64,000 nt of DNA from an uncultured Prevotella sp. (GTDB lineage Bacteria; Bacteroidota; Bacteroidia; Bacteroidales; Bacteroidaceae): NCBI GenBank assembly GCA_947165435.1, contig CAMVAI010000001.1, forward strand, positions 38,088-102,087, read 5' to 3'. A program made the translations under genes and the position numbers. Shown here one piece after another: positions 17,686 to 27,176 of the stretch. Numbering within the stretch: the stretch's first letter is position 1; each line of letters starts with the position of its first letter. The notes under the pieces are model-generated. The model had not been told where the DNA came from. It ran no database searches and was given only the letters and a program-made list of their open reading frames with translations.

Positions 17686-18815
17686 TGCAGCAGTCTGTAG
17701 AACGTGGGCTGATAGTCGGCTTCTACCAGTTCAGGATGGAAAATGGCCACTAAGTCCTTCAGCAGCACGTCGGGCTGCACGGGCGAAATCTCGTAGTAGG
17801 GAGTTTGCTTCATGTTGCAGTAAATGACCTTCCGCTCTTTGAAAGCCTTGAACAACTCGTTGCGGGGTTCGCTGCTCTTCAGCGCGTCGTACGAGAAGTC
17901 GCCGGGATAGCTGTTCAGTATGCGCCAGTAGTCGGCATGGGCTGCCAAGGCATACATCTTCTCAAACTCCAGGTTCTCGCCGGCCGTCTCGTCGTCGTTG
18001 ACCACGTAGTCGGCGCCGGCGTCACGGAAAATCTGTGCCAGATAGTTGCGCCCGCCCACAGCGTGCCAGGTGCCGTAGTGCATCTCGCCGCTTGTCACCG
18101 TGGGGCGATTACCGACATGCTGCGTCTTGGCCTTCAGCTCGTTGTAGCGCTGCTCGATGCCGGCGAACACCCGGCAGGCCTCTCTCTCCTTGCCGATGAA
18201 CATGCCCACCAGCTTGACCCATTCGGCCTGGCCCAACGGGTCGAGTTCCTTGTAGCCCAAGTGGGGCACCAGGGTGATGCCTGTCTCGCGAATGGCATCG
18301 TAGCCGCCGCGCTTGAAGGGCGATATGAAGATGACATCGGGATTGGCGGCCAGCACCATTTCCGTGTCGAAGTTGCCCTCCATGCCAATCTTCACTATGC
18401 GGCCGTCCTTTACCCGCTGCAGAATGTCCTTGTTGAAAAGATTCTTCGTGCCCGTCAGGCCCTTGACGATGTCGTGGGCATCAAGGGCCGTGAAGTTCGA
18501 CAGCTGAAGGGCGGTCATACAGATGGTGCTCCGAATGGGCACTACCACCTTCGTATAGCCTTCTGGAGCAGTAGCGTCTTGTTGGGATACCAGCGCAAAG
18601 TGGTAGTCGTCGCCTATGTCAACGAGCCTGACGCCCGCACTGTCTTTCACTTGGTATCCCTTGGCATACCGTGGGGCCGCCAGGCTGTCGGCCGTTTCAG
18701 CGTCGCTTGCTGCCTTGCTCTTTTTTGGCTGGCACGATGTCAACGGGAGTAGTGCCATACATGCCATGCAAGCAACAAAAAGTCGTTTCGTGATGGGTTT
18801 GATGTTAACAGTCAT
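17682..18815 (-). CDS. btuF: ABC transporter substrate-binding lipoprotein, BtuF/FecB-like
   Basis: 377-residue lipoprotein (lipobox LTSC, Cys28) of the metal-chelate-binding fold, with VDIGDDYHFALV, KIGMEGNFDTEMVLAANPDVIFISPFKRGG (in pieces) and LVPHLGYKELDPLGQAEWVKLVG. This arrangement, including the ELDPLGRAEWIK motif, is typical of Bacteroidetes B12-associated binding proteins. It would deliver corrinoid from the outer-membrane receptor to BtuC. No riboswitch is seen in its short upstream region; only a 16-bp direct repeat. Confidence 0.82.
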   Translation of the reverse strand: MTVNIKPITKRLFVACMACMALLPLTSCQPKKSKAASDAETADSLAAPRYAKGYQVKDSAGVRLVDIGDDYHFALVSQQDATAPEGYTKVVVPIRSTICMTALQLSNFTALDAHDIVKGLTGTKNLFNKDILQRVKDGRIVKIGMEGNFDTEMVLAANPDVIFISPFKRGGYDAIRETGITLVPHLGYKELDPLGQAEWVKLVGMFIGKEREACRVFAGIEQRYNELKAKTQHVGNRPTVTSGEMHYGTWHAVGGRNYLAQIFRDAGADYVVNDDETAGENLEFEKMYALAAHADYWRILNSYPGDFSYDALKSSEPRNELFKAFKERKVIYCNMKQTPYYEISPVQPDVLLKDLVAIFHPELVEADYQPTFYRLLQ

Positions 18816-18830
18816 ATTAAATTAATGTGT

Positions 18831-18868
18831 GTCTGATGTTTTGAATATGTGCGTCTGATGTTTTGAAT
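18831..18868. repeat. Direct repeat in the btuF upstream gap
   Basis: GTCTGATGTTTTGAAT occurs twice (18831-18846 and 18853-18868), 22 bp apart, in the 75-bp gap between the phosphatase gene and btuF. It could be a protein-binding site or simple duplication. Confidence 0.5.
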
Positions 18869-18890
18869 GTTTCCTTTGTCCCCGGGAGTG

Positions 18891-20786
18891 CTAATCAACG
18901 GGTATCACGCGAATGCACAGCATCGTCAGGTCGTCGTTGGCTTCGGCACCGTTGCGGTGGTGCTCCACCTCGGCGGTCATGCGGTCTATGAGCTGGCGCG
19001 CCGTGTCGTTGGGGTAGCAGCGCAGGATGTCTTGCAGACGGTCGTCGCCAAACTGCTGCTGTTCTTGGTTCTCGGCCTCGTTCAGCCCGTCGGTATAGAC
19101 GAACAGCCGGTGGCCACGGATGTCAGTCATCTCTTCGCCGACATACTGTAGGTCGGGGAAGATGCCGATGGGGGCGTTGGTCTCCATCTGCATAAATTCG
19201 CTGTCGAGCAGGGGAGGATTGTGACCGGCATTGCAGAACGAGAGGTGGCCGGTGGCGAGATCGACCAGCCCGAGGAAGAAGGTGACGAACATGCCGCTCT
19301 TGTTGTCGTCGCCGGAGAGGGCCTGGTTCATGCGCGTGCAGATGTCGGCAGGCTGCATGCCCTGGCTGGCCATGGTCTGGAAGAGGCGGGTGGCCTGTGC
19401 CATGAAGAGCGACGCGGGCACGCCCTTGCCCGACACGTCGCCCACGGCGAAATAGAGCTTGCCGTCGCGCAGCAGGTAGCCGTAGAGGTCGCCGCCCACG
19501 GCGCGTGCCGGTGTCATGGCGGCATACATGTCCAAGCCCTCGCAATGCGGGAACTGGTTGGGCACCATCGACATCTGTATGTCGCGGGCGATGCGCAGCT
19601 CCGACTCGATGCGCTCCTTGGCCGTGGTGGTCTCTTCTAATTGTTCGTAGGCTTCAACCAGTTTTGCGTGGGCCTGCTTCAGCTTCTTGCCGGCGATGTA
19701 GCGGAAAATGTTGAACACCAGCAGGCCGCAGATGACGATGAGCGCCACGATGACCGCCCACCAGAAATGGCTCTTCTGCTCGTGGATGCGCAGCTCGTCC
19801 ATCTGGTATTGTGCGTCCATCTCGCTCAGCTGGCGGCGCAGCTGGCTGATGTTGGCCGTGTTGCGGCGGTCCATCATCCGGCTCAGCGTGTCGTAGGCCT
19901 CGTCGCTACGCCCCAGTCGGCGCAATATTTCGGAGCGCAGCAGGTTCAGCCCCCATTGCAGGCCGGCGTTGTGACTGCCGTGCAGCTGTCGCTCCATGTC
20001 GGCGGTGGCTGCCAGGGCACCGTGGTAGTCGCCCGTGGCCAGACGGTATTCGGCGATGGCGCGGTAGGCTTCATAGACGGAGTGCTCGGTGCCCGAGGCC
20101 AGCTTCTGCTCGATGGTGCCGATGATGGGGGCGGCCTGTCGGGGCTTGCCGCGGTGTATCAGCATCAGGGCCTCGGTGTTCTGCAGCTGGTCGGTCAGCA
20201 GTTTGCAGACCTGCGGCGACTGCTTGTCGAGGTTCAGCCGCCGGGCTATTCGCTTGGACTCGTCGATGATGCGCTGCTGTTCATCGTAGTTGCCGGTCAG
20301 TTCGAGCATGTAGGCATAGATGTAATAGAAGGTGAGCACGTCGCGGTTCTCCTTCTTCAGGCGGCGCATGGTGTCGATGCTCTGGCGCAGTTGGCGCACG
20401 GCCTCCTGGTGGTCGCCGATGTAGCCGTATATCCAGCCCGTCTGGGCCTGCACCATGGCGCGCCCGTAGGCATGGTAGTGGTCGGTGGCGAAGCGGTACA
20501 GCTGCTGGCACTCGCGCAGGCAGGCGCTGGGATTGTTGTCGAGCATGAGGCGCATCTGTATGGCCAGGCTGGCCACGTAGTAGTAGTGCTCCCACTGGCG
20601 GTTGTCGGCCAGCAGGCGCAGGGCCTCGGCCTTGTGCGTGAGCACGCTGTCGGTCTTTTGCTCGTAGCCCCAGTGGGCAAACTGCTCGTAGATAGAGTCT
20701 CCTTGCTCGTGGCTGGCGGCTTGTGCCGTGAGGGGCATCAGCATGATGACGGCCAGTATGGTCAATATCTTTCTGAGTGTCAGCAT
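18891..20786 (-). CDS. TPR-containing membrane PP2C/SpoIIE-family serine phosphatase
   Basis: 631 residues. A signal peptide (LTILAVIMLMPLTAQA) leads a periplasmic TPR-like helical region (about 30-310), then one transmembrane helix (about 337-358), a coiled-coil linker (KLKQAHAKLVEAYEQLEETTTAKERIESEL in pieces) and a cytoplasmic SpoIIE/RsbU phosphatase domain (about 395-631). The metal-binding motifs ARAVGGDLYGY, GDVSGKGVPASLFM and YTDGLNEAEN are intact. This layout suggests that an envelope signal controls dephosphorylation of a cytoplasmic partner, classically an anti-sigma-factor antagonist, but no such partner gene is adjacent. It lies between the PUL and btuF; a functional tie to either is unknown. 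Confidence 0.85.
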   Translation of the reverse strand: MLTLRKILTILAVIMLMPLTAQAASHEQGDSIYEQFAHWGYEQKTDSVLTHKAEALRLLADNRQWEHYYYVASLAIQMRLMLDNNPSACLRECQQLYRFATDHYHAYGRAMVQAQTGWIYGYIGDHQEAVRQLRQSIDTMRRLKKENRDVLTFYYIYAYMLELTGNYDEQQRIIDESKRIARRLNLDKQSPQVCKLLTDQLQNTEALMLIHRGKPRQAAPIIGTIEQKLASGTEHSVYEAYRAIAEYRLATGDYHGALAATADMERQLHGSHNAGLQWGLNLLRSEILRRLGRSDEAYDTLSRMMDRRNTANISQLRRQLSEMDAQYQMDELRIHEQKSHFWWAVIVALIVICGLLVFNIFRYIAGKKLKQAHAKLVEAYEQLEETTTAKERIESELRIARDIQMSMVPNQFPHCEGLDMYAAMTPARAVGGDLYGYLLRDGKLYFAVGDVSGKGVPASLFMAQATRLFQTMASQGMQPADICTRMNQALSGDDNKSGMFVTFFLGLVDLATGHLSFCNAGHNPPLLDSEFMQMETNAPIGIFPDLQYVGEEMTDIRGHRLFVYTDGLNEAENQEQQQFGDDRLQDILRCYPNDTARQLIDRMTAEVEHHRNGAEANDDLTMLCIRVIPVD

Positions 20787-20826
20787 ATCGTGTTAATAGC
20801 GTTGAGACCACCCTTCGGCAGTCGTG

Positions 20827-21846
20827 TTAATCGAGTTCGGGCCACCCGTCGGGGGTCCAGCGGATGGGGCGTTGTATGAGGATGGACGCTCCGTTGTGGG
20901 CGGTGCTGTAGCCGTGGCAGATGAAGATGTCCTGCCCGTCAATATGGTAGGCGGCACAGTGGCCGGCGGCTTCGTAGTTGGTCTTGTCGCCCTCAAGGAA
21001 GATGGTGCCGCCACCCTTGAGCATGTCTTTGCCGTTGCGGTCGAGATAGGGGCCTGCTACGTGGCGGCTGCGCCCTACGGCCACGCGGTAGTTGCTTTTC
21101 GGTCCGCGGCAGCAGTAGTCCCACGACACGAAGAGGTAGTAGTAGCCGTCGTGGCGGAACACGAAGGGCGCCTCGATGGCGTTGCGCCCGGCATATTTCG
21201 AGGTGGGGTTGGGGGCCATGGTCTTGCAGGCAGGGTCGTAGCGGCGGGCGATGGTGCGGGGCCGCTCGCCAGGGGCGATGTGCATGGTGGTGTCCAGCCG
21301 GGCTATCTGTATGCCGTCCCAGAACGAGCCCCACAGCATCCACGGCTGGTCGTTGTCGTCGATGACGAAGCAGGGGTCGATGGCGTTCCAGTTGTCGCGC
21401 TTGGCGCGTGACGCCACGATGCAGCCCTCGTCGCTCCATACGGCGTTGCGCAGCGAGCCGGTGCTGAGCAGTCCGATAGCTGATGTGTTCTTGCCGAACG
21501 TGGAGCAGCTGTAGGCCAGCCACCAGCGGTTGTGCCACCGGATGACGTCGGGGGCCCACACATGGTTGGTGAAGCCCGGCACGGAGTCGGTGGCCCAGCG
21601 GGGGATGACGGTCATCAGCGGCTGTCGGCTGACGGTCCACATCTTGCGGTCGCGCGATGTCAGGTGCTGCAGACCGTGGCCGGTGGCAAAGAGGTGGTAT
21701 GTGCTGTCTTCGTAGGCCATCACGGGGTCGTGAACCATGGGCGTCTCGGTCTGGAAGTTGCGCCATGAGCGGCGCTGCGGTTGCTGGCCCTGTGCAGCGA
21801 GCGTGACCGTCAGCAGGACGGTCAGGGCGATGAGGCTTTTCTTCAT
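20827..21846 (-). CDS. Glycoside hydrolase family 43 (arabinanase/arabinofuranosidase type), periplasmic
   Basis: 339-residue five-bladed propeller enzyme. A type I signal peptide (ALTVLLTVTLAAQGQ) and no lipobox place it in the periplasm. GH43 catalytic positions are recognisable: the base Asp in MVHDPVMAY, the pKa-modulating Asp in NAIDPCFVID and the acid Glu in AIEAPFVFRHDG. The closest general type is endo-1,5-alpha-L-arabinanase or arabinofuranosidase. It would trim oligosaccharides imported by the SusCD pairs upstream. It is separated from the neighbouring secreted protein gene by a strong hairpin. Confidence 0.85.
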   Translation of the reverse strand: MKKSLIALTVLLTVTLAAQGQQPQRRSWRNFQTETPMVHDPVMAYEDSTYHLFATGHGLQHLTSRDRKMWTVSRQPLMTVIPRWATDSVPGFTNHVWAPDVIRWHNRWWLAYSCSTFGKNTSAIGLLSTGSLRNAVWSDEGCIVASRAKRDNWNAIDPCFVIDDNDQPWMLWGSFWDGIQIARLDTTMHIAPGERPRTIARRYDPACKTMAPNPTSKYAGRNAIEAPFVFRHDGYYYLFVSWDYCCRGPKSNYRVAVGRSRHVAGPYLDRNGKDMLKGGGTIFLEGDKTNYEAAGHCAAYHIDGQDIFICHGYSTAHNGASILIQRPIRWTPDGWPELD

Positions 21847-21869
21847 GTTCGGGTGTAGATTCTTTTTAA

Positions 21870-21941
21870 AAGAGGGCTACCTGCCTGACCTGTCCCGGCG
21901 GCATGCTCCGTGTATGACAGGTCGGACAGGTAGCATCTCTT
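21870..21941 (-). terminator. Long hairpin terminator
   Basis: A 19-bp arm GCTACCTGCCTGACCTGTC pairs with GACAGGTCGGACAGGTAGC (two wobble positions), with flanking AGAG/CTCT, and is followed on the minus strand by CTCTTTTAAAAAG. It lies after the 431-residue protein gene and before the GH43 gene. Confidence 0.75.
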
Positions 21942-21969
21942 ATTGGGTTTTGCTATTTTGTAGCGTGGC

Positions 21970-23265
21970 TTACTTCACCAGCATCTTCTTGCCGTTCTCG
22001 ATGACCACTCCCTTGTAGGCAGCATCTACCTGCTGTCCGGCCAGGTTGTAGCGCACACTGGCGGCGGCACCGTTGGCAACCTTCACGGTCTGGATGGCGG
22101 TGGTAGTAGTGTCGATAATCTCGGTGCCCTTGATAATGAGGTGGCCGCCTTCGACAGTTAGAAAAGCACTGATGTTCTCTGCTACAGCGGGCGTGAAGTT
22201 AGCCTGCTTCTTGACGAAGGTCATCTCGTAAGGGGTTGCACCGTCAGCGGCGGGAGTAACGGTGGCCTTGGCGACAATCTGATTGTTGTCTTTGTCGTTG
22301 CTCACTTCCAGTAGCACGTTGGCCCCGTCCATATCATTCTTGAAGGTGTCCCAGTTGTAGTTGCTCGCCAGTGTGAAGTTTTCCGTGCCCCAGAAGTTGG
22401 CATTGCTCGGGTCGTTCCATGTGTTCTTGCCGTCGCCCCAGGCGTAGTTGTCGGAGCGCAGCACGAAGTATTCGTAGTAGCCGTCGCCGTTGCGTGCTGC
22501 ATCGGTAGTGGCTACCAGAATCCAGTTGTGGTAATTCTCTTTCTTGTCGCTGTAGTTGGTGAACTCAATCTTCAGCGTCTTGCCGGCAGGTATCTTGTAG
22601 TAGTCGGAGAAAGCCGTCCACCAGGCGGTGGTGTTGTCCTCCAGGCCTACCAATCCTTCAACGGTGGGCTCAGCGGGGATTTCGGTATCGGTGATGGCGG
22701 TGGCGTCGTTGTCGATGACCAGGTGGCCGAGCTCAGTGGTCAGGAAGGCACGGATGTTCTGATTGCCGTCGCCGCAGTTAATGACAAACTCCTCGTAGTA
22801 GGTTGCCGAGCTGCTGGTGGTAATGTCGGCATGGATGGTCACCACAGCTTTCTTGCGCTCAATGGTCATCTCTACCGTCGAAGCGTCCATGTCGTTCTTG
22901 AAGGTTTCCCAGTTGTAATTGCTGGTAAGTGACGTGAACCAGTCGTGCGACGAGTCGGGGCCGGTATTCAGCGCGTACTGCCAAGCATAGTTGTCGGCAC
23001 GCAGTGCGACATACTCCGAGTAGCCGTCGGCACCACGGTTGGCATCGGTGGTGACCACGGCCACCCAGTTGTGCCAGTTTTCTGCTTTGCCAGTGTAGTT
23101 TGTAAACTTCAGTTTCAGTGTTTTGTTCGGAGCCAGCGTGTAGTAGTCAGAGAATGCCGCCCAGAACGTGGAGGTGTTGTCTTCTGCTCCTACAGTGGTC
23201 GTTCCGGCCACGGCGGCAGCACTGCTCAGCATGGCGGCCGCAATAAGCGTAAAGATTTTTTTCAT
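21970..23265 (-). CDS. Secreted protein with two copies of a lectin-like module and a conserved C-terminal tail
   Basis: 431 residues from the ATG at 23265, chosen for its signal peptide (MKKIFTLIAAAMLSSAAAVA); the frame is open further upstream. Two homologous modules of about 180 residues follow (about 22-190 and 203-385). Each has the order GxEDNxxxFWxAFSDYY, a TLKxxFTNYS strand, ENWHNW, TTDAxRxxDGYxEY, LRxDNYAW and YNWxTFKNDMD. The C-terminus (RYNLAGQQVDAAYKGVVIEN then GKKMLVK) is the tail found on many Prevotella secreted proteins. The module looks like an all-beta carbohydrate-binding domain, but no family could be named. It lies in the arabinan PUL between two hairpins. A related protein is at 41332-43002. 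Confidence 0.7.
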   Translation of the reverse strand: MKKIFTLIAAAMLSSAAAVAGTTTVGAEDNTSTFWAAFSDYYTLAPNKTLKLKFTNYTGKAENWHNWVAVVTTDANRGADGYSEYVALRADNYAWQYALNTGPDSSHDWFTSLTSNYNWETFKNDMDASTVEMTIERKKAVVTIHADITTSSSATYYEEFVINCGDGNQNIRAFLTTELGHLVIDNDATAITDTEIPAEPTVEGLVGLEDNTTAWWTAFSDYYKIPAGKTLKIEFTNYSDKKENYHNWILVATTDAARNGDGYYEYFVLRSDNYAWGDGKNTWNDPSNANFWGTENFTLASNYNWDTFKNDMDGANVLLEVSNDKDNNQIVAKATVTPAADGATPYEMTFVKKQANFTPAVAENISAFLTVEGGHLIIKGTEIIDTTTTAIQTVKVANGAAASVRYNLAGQQVDAAYKGVVIENGKKMLVK

Positions 23266-23325
23266 AATGTGTAATGTTAGTTCGTTAATAATGAGAATAA
23301 TTCGTGAAATTCGTGGTTGTAAAAG

Positions 23326-23367
23326 CATCCGTCAGGAGAGGCCATTGTTGCCTCCCCCTGACGGATG
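23326..23367 (-). terminator. Hairpin terminator after the GH43 lipoprotein gene
   Basis: CATCCGTCAGG pairs perfectly with CCTGACGGATG, with an inner GAGGC/GCCTC pairing, and is followed on the minus strand by CTTTTACAAC. It ends the long SusCD transcript. Confidence 0.75.
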
Positions 23368-23374
23368 AAATGGT

Positions 23375-25324
23375 TTAGCGTTTCTTGCCCCAGTAGGTCT
23401 TGATGCCGTTGATGCCGGCATAGACCAGGGTGTGGCGGCGCGGCGAAGCCTCCCAGTCGCACTCACGCGATACCTTCAGCTTGACATTACTCCCGTTGAT
23501 AGTCATCGTCAGCGTGTTATTTTTCGGGTCAAAACTCCATTTTTCTTCTTTACTGGTGCCTATGCTACCATCAGCATTGAGTACCTTGTCGCTCGACGAC
23601 TTCTGGTTGCCTTGGCTGTAGCCCAGGTCGATGTGCTCCCAGACGCCGATGATGTCGTCGGCAGTAATCTCAGCCTGCGGTACGGCGGCATAGCGCTCGG
23701 GCATGACGAGGGGCCATCCGTTGTCGTCCCACACGATGCGGCGCACACCGCCCAGCATGACGGCGTTCGATGCGTTGCCGGGATAGTTGCCGGGGAAGCG
23801 CTGCTGCGAGCAGTAGTACCAGTTGCCGTTGCCGTCTTCCCATACGGCGCAGTGGGAGATACCTACCCAGCCGTAGTCGCCATAGAACTTGTAGGGGTGG
23901 GTGACGATGGGGAAGGCATTGGCACCGTTGGTGACGTTGGCTCCGTCGATGCCGGAGTACGGGCCGTCAACGCGGGTGGAGCGTACCACGCGGGTGTTGT
24001 ACGGAATGTCCAGACCGTCGTAGGCCATGAACAAATAGTAGTAGCCGTCGTGATAGACAATCTCCGGACCCTCGGAACCCTGCCAGCGTGCCCATGTTCC
24101 AGAGGCCACGCGGGTGTTGATGCGCTTGCCGTAGCCGTTGGCTTCCAGCTCGGTGGCGTTAGCTGCCCAGGGCTTGCCTAAGGGCTGCAGCGTCTTACCC
24201 GTTTCGGGGTTGAGTTGTACGATAGCAAAGCCACTGTGCCAAGAGCCGTAGGCCAGCCAGTGTTCGCCCTCGGGGGTGATGATGAACGTCGGGTCGATGG
24301 CGTTGTAGCGGAAGTAGGCAGAGCCGTAGTCGCCGTCAATCTTGGAGCGGTTCCAGTTGGTGCCACGGTCGGAGGCAGAGCAGATGACCATGCCCTTGTC
24401 TTCCCACTGGCCGGAGGCGGGGTCGGCGGTCTCCATCATGCCGATGAAGGCACGCTCGGTCCATGAGCCGTCGAAGTTGGCGGCATCGCGGCTTGACTTA
24501 CCGGTCTTGATGAAGTTGTCGAGTCCGATGGCGTAGTACATGCGGTACAGGCCGTTGCGCACCTTGCGGGCGCACGGTGCCCAGTAGAGGTACTGCGGGT
24601 CGGTGATGGCGGGCAGTCCTAACTCAGCGCGGTAGGCGTTGGCCTGCTCCAGCACCCATGCCGGGGTCTCCATCATGCAGCTCGGCGCACCGAGGTACTC
24701 CCAGTCGATGAGGTTCTTCGAGCGGCGGCCGTGGAAGTGGCCCTTGCCGGCACCCATGCTGGCATTGCCGTAGGAAGCGTCGGTCTGGTACATGTAGTAG
24801 TAGCCGTCTTCAGCCAGGAATACCGTCGGGTCGTGAACGTTGGCCAGGTTCCACTGGTCGCGGTAGTTCCATCCGGAGATGCTGCGATAGTCGTCAGCAT
24901 AGGTGGGAGCCTTCCACTCGTCCAGCTCGTCCAGTCCGCTGCGGGCCTTGGTGGTAAACGAGATCTCGTTGGCTGAATAGAGTGTCTGTGCCTCGGTCAT
25001 GGCGTAAGCACGGGCATAATAGGTGGTGGCGGGAGCCAGACCGGTCAGACTCAGCGTGAAGTCGTTGCCGGTGGCCATGGCGTCGTGGTCGTTGATGGTG
25101 GGCATGCTGTGCGTGGCATAGCAGATACCCTTGCGGAAGATGCCGCCGCCGCTCACCGATGCCGAAACGCTGACGGAACTGGAGGTGATGTTGGTGATGG
25201 TGACCGTGGGGGCGATGACGACGGGTGTGCCGTCGCCTGCCGATGTGTTGGTCACGTCGTCGCTACAGGCCGTCATCAGCAGGCCTGCAACACCGGCGAA
25301 GAGAATATGAAATAGTTTCTTCAT
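23375..25324 (-). CDS. Lipoprotein glycoside hydrolase family 43 with N-terminal fibronectin-like domain
   Basis: 649 residues. Lipobox MTAC (Cys20) is followed by acidic SDD, suggesting surface display. Residues about 35-130 form a fibronectin-III-like domain (TVTITNITSSSVSVSASV, AYAMTEAQTLYSANEISFTT). The GH43 propeller follows (about 155-510) with the base Asp in NVHDPTVFL, Asp in NAIDPTFIITP and acid Glu in SEGPEIVYHDG. A beta-rich C-terminal domain (about 530-649) fits the extra domain of surface endo-arabinanases. It probably makes the first cut in arabinan outside the cell. It is the last gene of the SusCD operon. Confidence 0.87.
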   Translation of the reverse strand: MKKLFHILFAGVAGLLMTACSDDVTNTSAGDGTPVVIAPTVTITNITSSSVSVSASVSGGGIFRKGICYATHSMPTINDHDAMATGNDFTLSLTGLAPATTYYARAYAMTEAQTLYSANEISFTTKARSGLDELDEWKAPTYADDYRSISGWNYRDQWNLANVHDPTVFLAEDGYYYMYQTDASYGNASMGAGKGHFHGRRSKNLIDWEYLGAPSCMMETPAWVLEQANAYRAELGLPAITDPQYLYWAPCARKVRNGLYRMYYAIGLDNFIKTGKSSRDAANFDGSWTERAFIGMMETADPASGQWEDKGMVICSASDRGTNWNRSKIDGDYGSAYFRYNAIDPTFIITPEGEHWLAYGSWHSGFAIVQLNPETGKTLQPLGKPWAANATELEANGYGKRINTRVASGTWARWQGSEGPEIVYHDGYYYLFMAYDGLDIPYNTRVVRSTRVDGPYSGIDGANVTNGANAFPIVTHPYKFYGDYGWVGISHCAVWEDGNGNWYYCSQQRFPGNYPGNASNAVMLGGVRRIVWDDNGWPLVMPERYAAVPQAEITADDIIGVWEHIDLGYSQGNQKSSSDKVLNADGSIGTSKEEKWSFDPKNNTLTMTINGSNVKLKVSRECDWEASPRRHTLVYAGINGIKTYWGKKR

Positions 25325-25380
25325 TATCTTGATGTTTGATGGTTCGTATGTGTGTGTACTAACTCATAGTATGTACGTGT

Positions 25381-27153
25381 TTACCAGCCGGGGTTCTGGC
25401 CCAGGTTGGGGGCACGCTTCACCTCGTTGTTGGGGATGGGGAAGAGGTAGTTCTTCGGCGAGTTGAACACGCGGGTGTTCACCGTCTCGGCAGGACCGTA
25501 TGTGAAGGTCGGGGCGGCCTGTACGTCGGTACCGGTAATCTTCACACCGTAGAGGTTGAGCAGCTGCTGGTAGCGGGGCTTCGCGGCCTCGTTGGCCAGG
25601 GTGACACCCTCGTAGGCCTTCCAGCGGCGCAGGTCCCACATGCGGTGGTCTTCGAACGCGAGCTCGATGCGGCGCTCGTTGCGGATGCGGTCGCGCAGCT
25701 GTTCCTTGCTAAGACCGGCGAAGTCGGGCATGCCGGCACGCTGGCGAATCTGGTTGATGTACTGGTAGGCAGCCGTCGGACCCTCGGCCTCGTTGATGGC
25801 CTCGGCAGCGTTGAGCAGTATCTCGGTGTAGCGGAAGACGGGCCATCCGTGGGGATAGATCTCGCCCTGCTTACAAGAGATGTTGTTCACCCATTTCTTC
25901 AGGTAGTAGCCCGTATAGGTGCCACCCATCGACGAGTTGTAGTCCACGCCGGGGGCACCCTCGTTCGAACTCATGTCGAGCTTGCGCTGCTCCGAGTCGT
26001 CGGCACGGCCCCATGTCATGCCGTGGTAGAACACCAGCTGGGCCAGACGCGGGTCGCGGTTGTCGAAGGGATGCTGCTCGTCGTAGCCGCTACCGGCCTC
26101 GTCGATGGTCATGCCGTTGGCCATCTCGAAGCAATCCACGAAGTTCTGCGTCGGGTTGGTACGTCCGGCACCGCTGAAGCTGCCTGTAAAGCCGACGGGC
26201 AGGAATACCTTCTCAATCTGGTTGGTATTCCACACACTGCGGGACAGGATGAGTTCGGGGTTCTGCACGGGGTTGACCACCGTCTCGCGATAGACATCGT
26301 CGCCGGGGTTGCCGGTGTTGTAGAGCTTGTAGGGCTGACCGGCCACGTCGTTGGCATTGATGAAGGCACGGGCGGCGGCAGCAGCAGCAGCCCATGGCGC
26401 ATTGTCGTTCGACGGGTTGTTCAGTGCAGAGGCGCGGTAGAGGGCGGCACGGCACTTCAGGGCGTAGGCCACGGCACTGCTCACGCGGCCCCAGTTGGCG
26501 GCCTGGTTCTGGTAGTGGAAGGGCAGTGCGCCACTGTTGATGATCTCGTCGCACTGGCCCATCACCCATTCCAGGGCTTGCGGGGCCGGCATGCGGCTGA
26601 TGTTCATGTCGTCGTCGGCTTCAAACACGTCGGTGATGATGGGAGCTGCACCGAACCAGCAGATGAGGTCGAAGTGGAAGATGGCACGCAGCAGCTTGGC
26701 CTCGGCCATGTAGCGGTCGAACAGGCGGTTGTCGTCGCCGGTGGCACTGCTGTTACCCACCACGGAGCTCTTGGCATTCTTGATGAACTGGTTGCACTTG
26801 CGGATGCCGTAGAGATCGACGTTCCACTGGCCCAACAGCGGGTGGTCGGCAGAGGTGTAGCCGTCGCTGGCCACCTTGGTATAGTAGTGCAGACCCCACG
26901 AGGTGACGGCGTTGTCGGTGATGCAGTCGCGCGAGGCTCCGGTGAACTGGTCGTCGGTGAGCGGTGCAAAGCCGTCGGGCAGGTTGGTATAGATGTTGGC
27001 CAGGAAGCCACGTGTCTCTTCGGAGTTGTTGAAGACCTTCTCTTCGGACAGCGAGGCATCATACTCCTTGTCTAAGTCGCAGGAGGTCAGCGCGGCCGTT
27101 CCGCAACCGATGAGAGCCACGGCAAAGATATGTTTTATGCTTTTGGTAATCAT
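25381..27153 (-). CDS. SusD/RagB-family nutrient-binding lipoprotein (second pair)
   Basis: 590 residues with lipobox LTSC (Cys25) and the SusD-type helical scaffold: MAEAKLLRAIFHFDLICWFG in pieces around 135-155, and the C-terminal RNERRIELAFEDHRMWDLRRWK signature (in pieces, near residue 505). It should sit on the outer face as a lid over the SusC partner encoded 23 bp upstream and bind the incoming oligosaccharide. Confidence 0.92.
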   Translation of the reverse strand: MITKSIKHIFAVALIGCGTAALTSCDLDKEYDASLSEEKVFNNSEETRGFLANIYTNLPDGFAPLTDDQFTGASRDCITDNAVTSWGLHYYTKVASDGYTSADHPLLGQWNVDLYGIRKCNQFIKNAKSSVVGNSSATGDDNRLFDRYMAEAKLLRAIFHFDLICWFGAAPIITDVFEADDDMNISRMPAPQALEWVMGQCDEIINSGALPFHYQNQAANWGRVSSAVAYALKCRAALYRASALNNPSNDNAPWAAAAAAARAFINANDVAGQPYKLYNTGNPGDDVYRETVVNPVQNPELILSRSVWNTNQIEKVFLPVGFTGSFSGAGRTNPTQNFVDCFEMANGMTIDEAGSGYDEQHPFDNRDPRLAQLVFYHGMTWGRADDSEQRKLDMSSNEGAPGVDYNSSMGGTYTGYYLKKWVNNISCKQGEIYPHGWPVFRYTEILLNAAEAINEAEGPTAAYQYINQIRQRAGMPDFAGLSKEQLRDRIRNERRIELAFEDHRMWDLRRWKAYEGVTLANEAAKPRYQQLLNLYGVKITGTDVQAAPTFTYGPAETVNTRVFNSPKNYLFPIPNNEVKRAPNLGQNPGW

Positions 27154-27176
27154 AATTCTTTATTTCTAATGACTGT

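Noticed and set aside
18816..18890. Second B12 riboswitch before btuF
   Set aside because: The gap is only 75 bp and lacks a B12 box or the GGGAA core.
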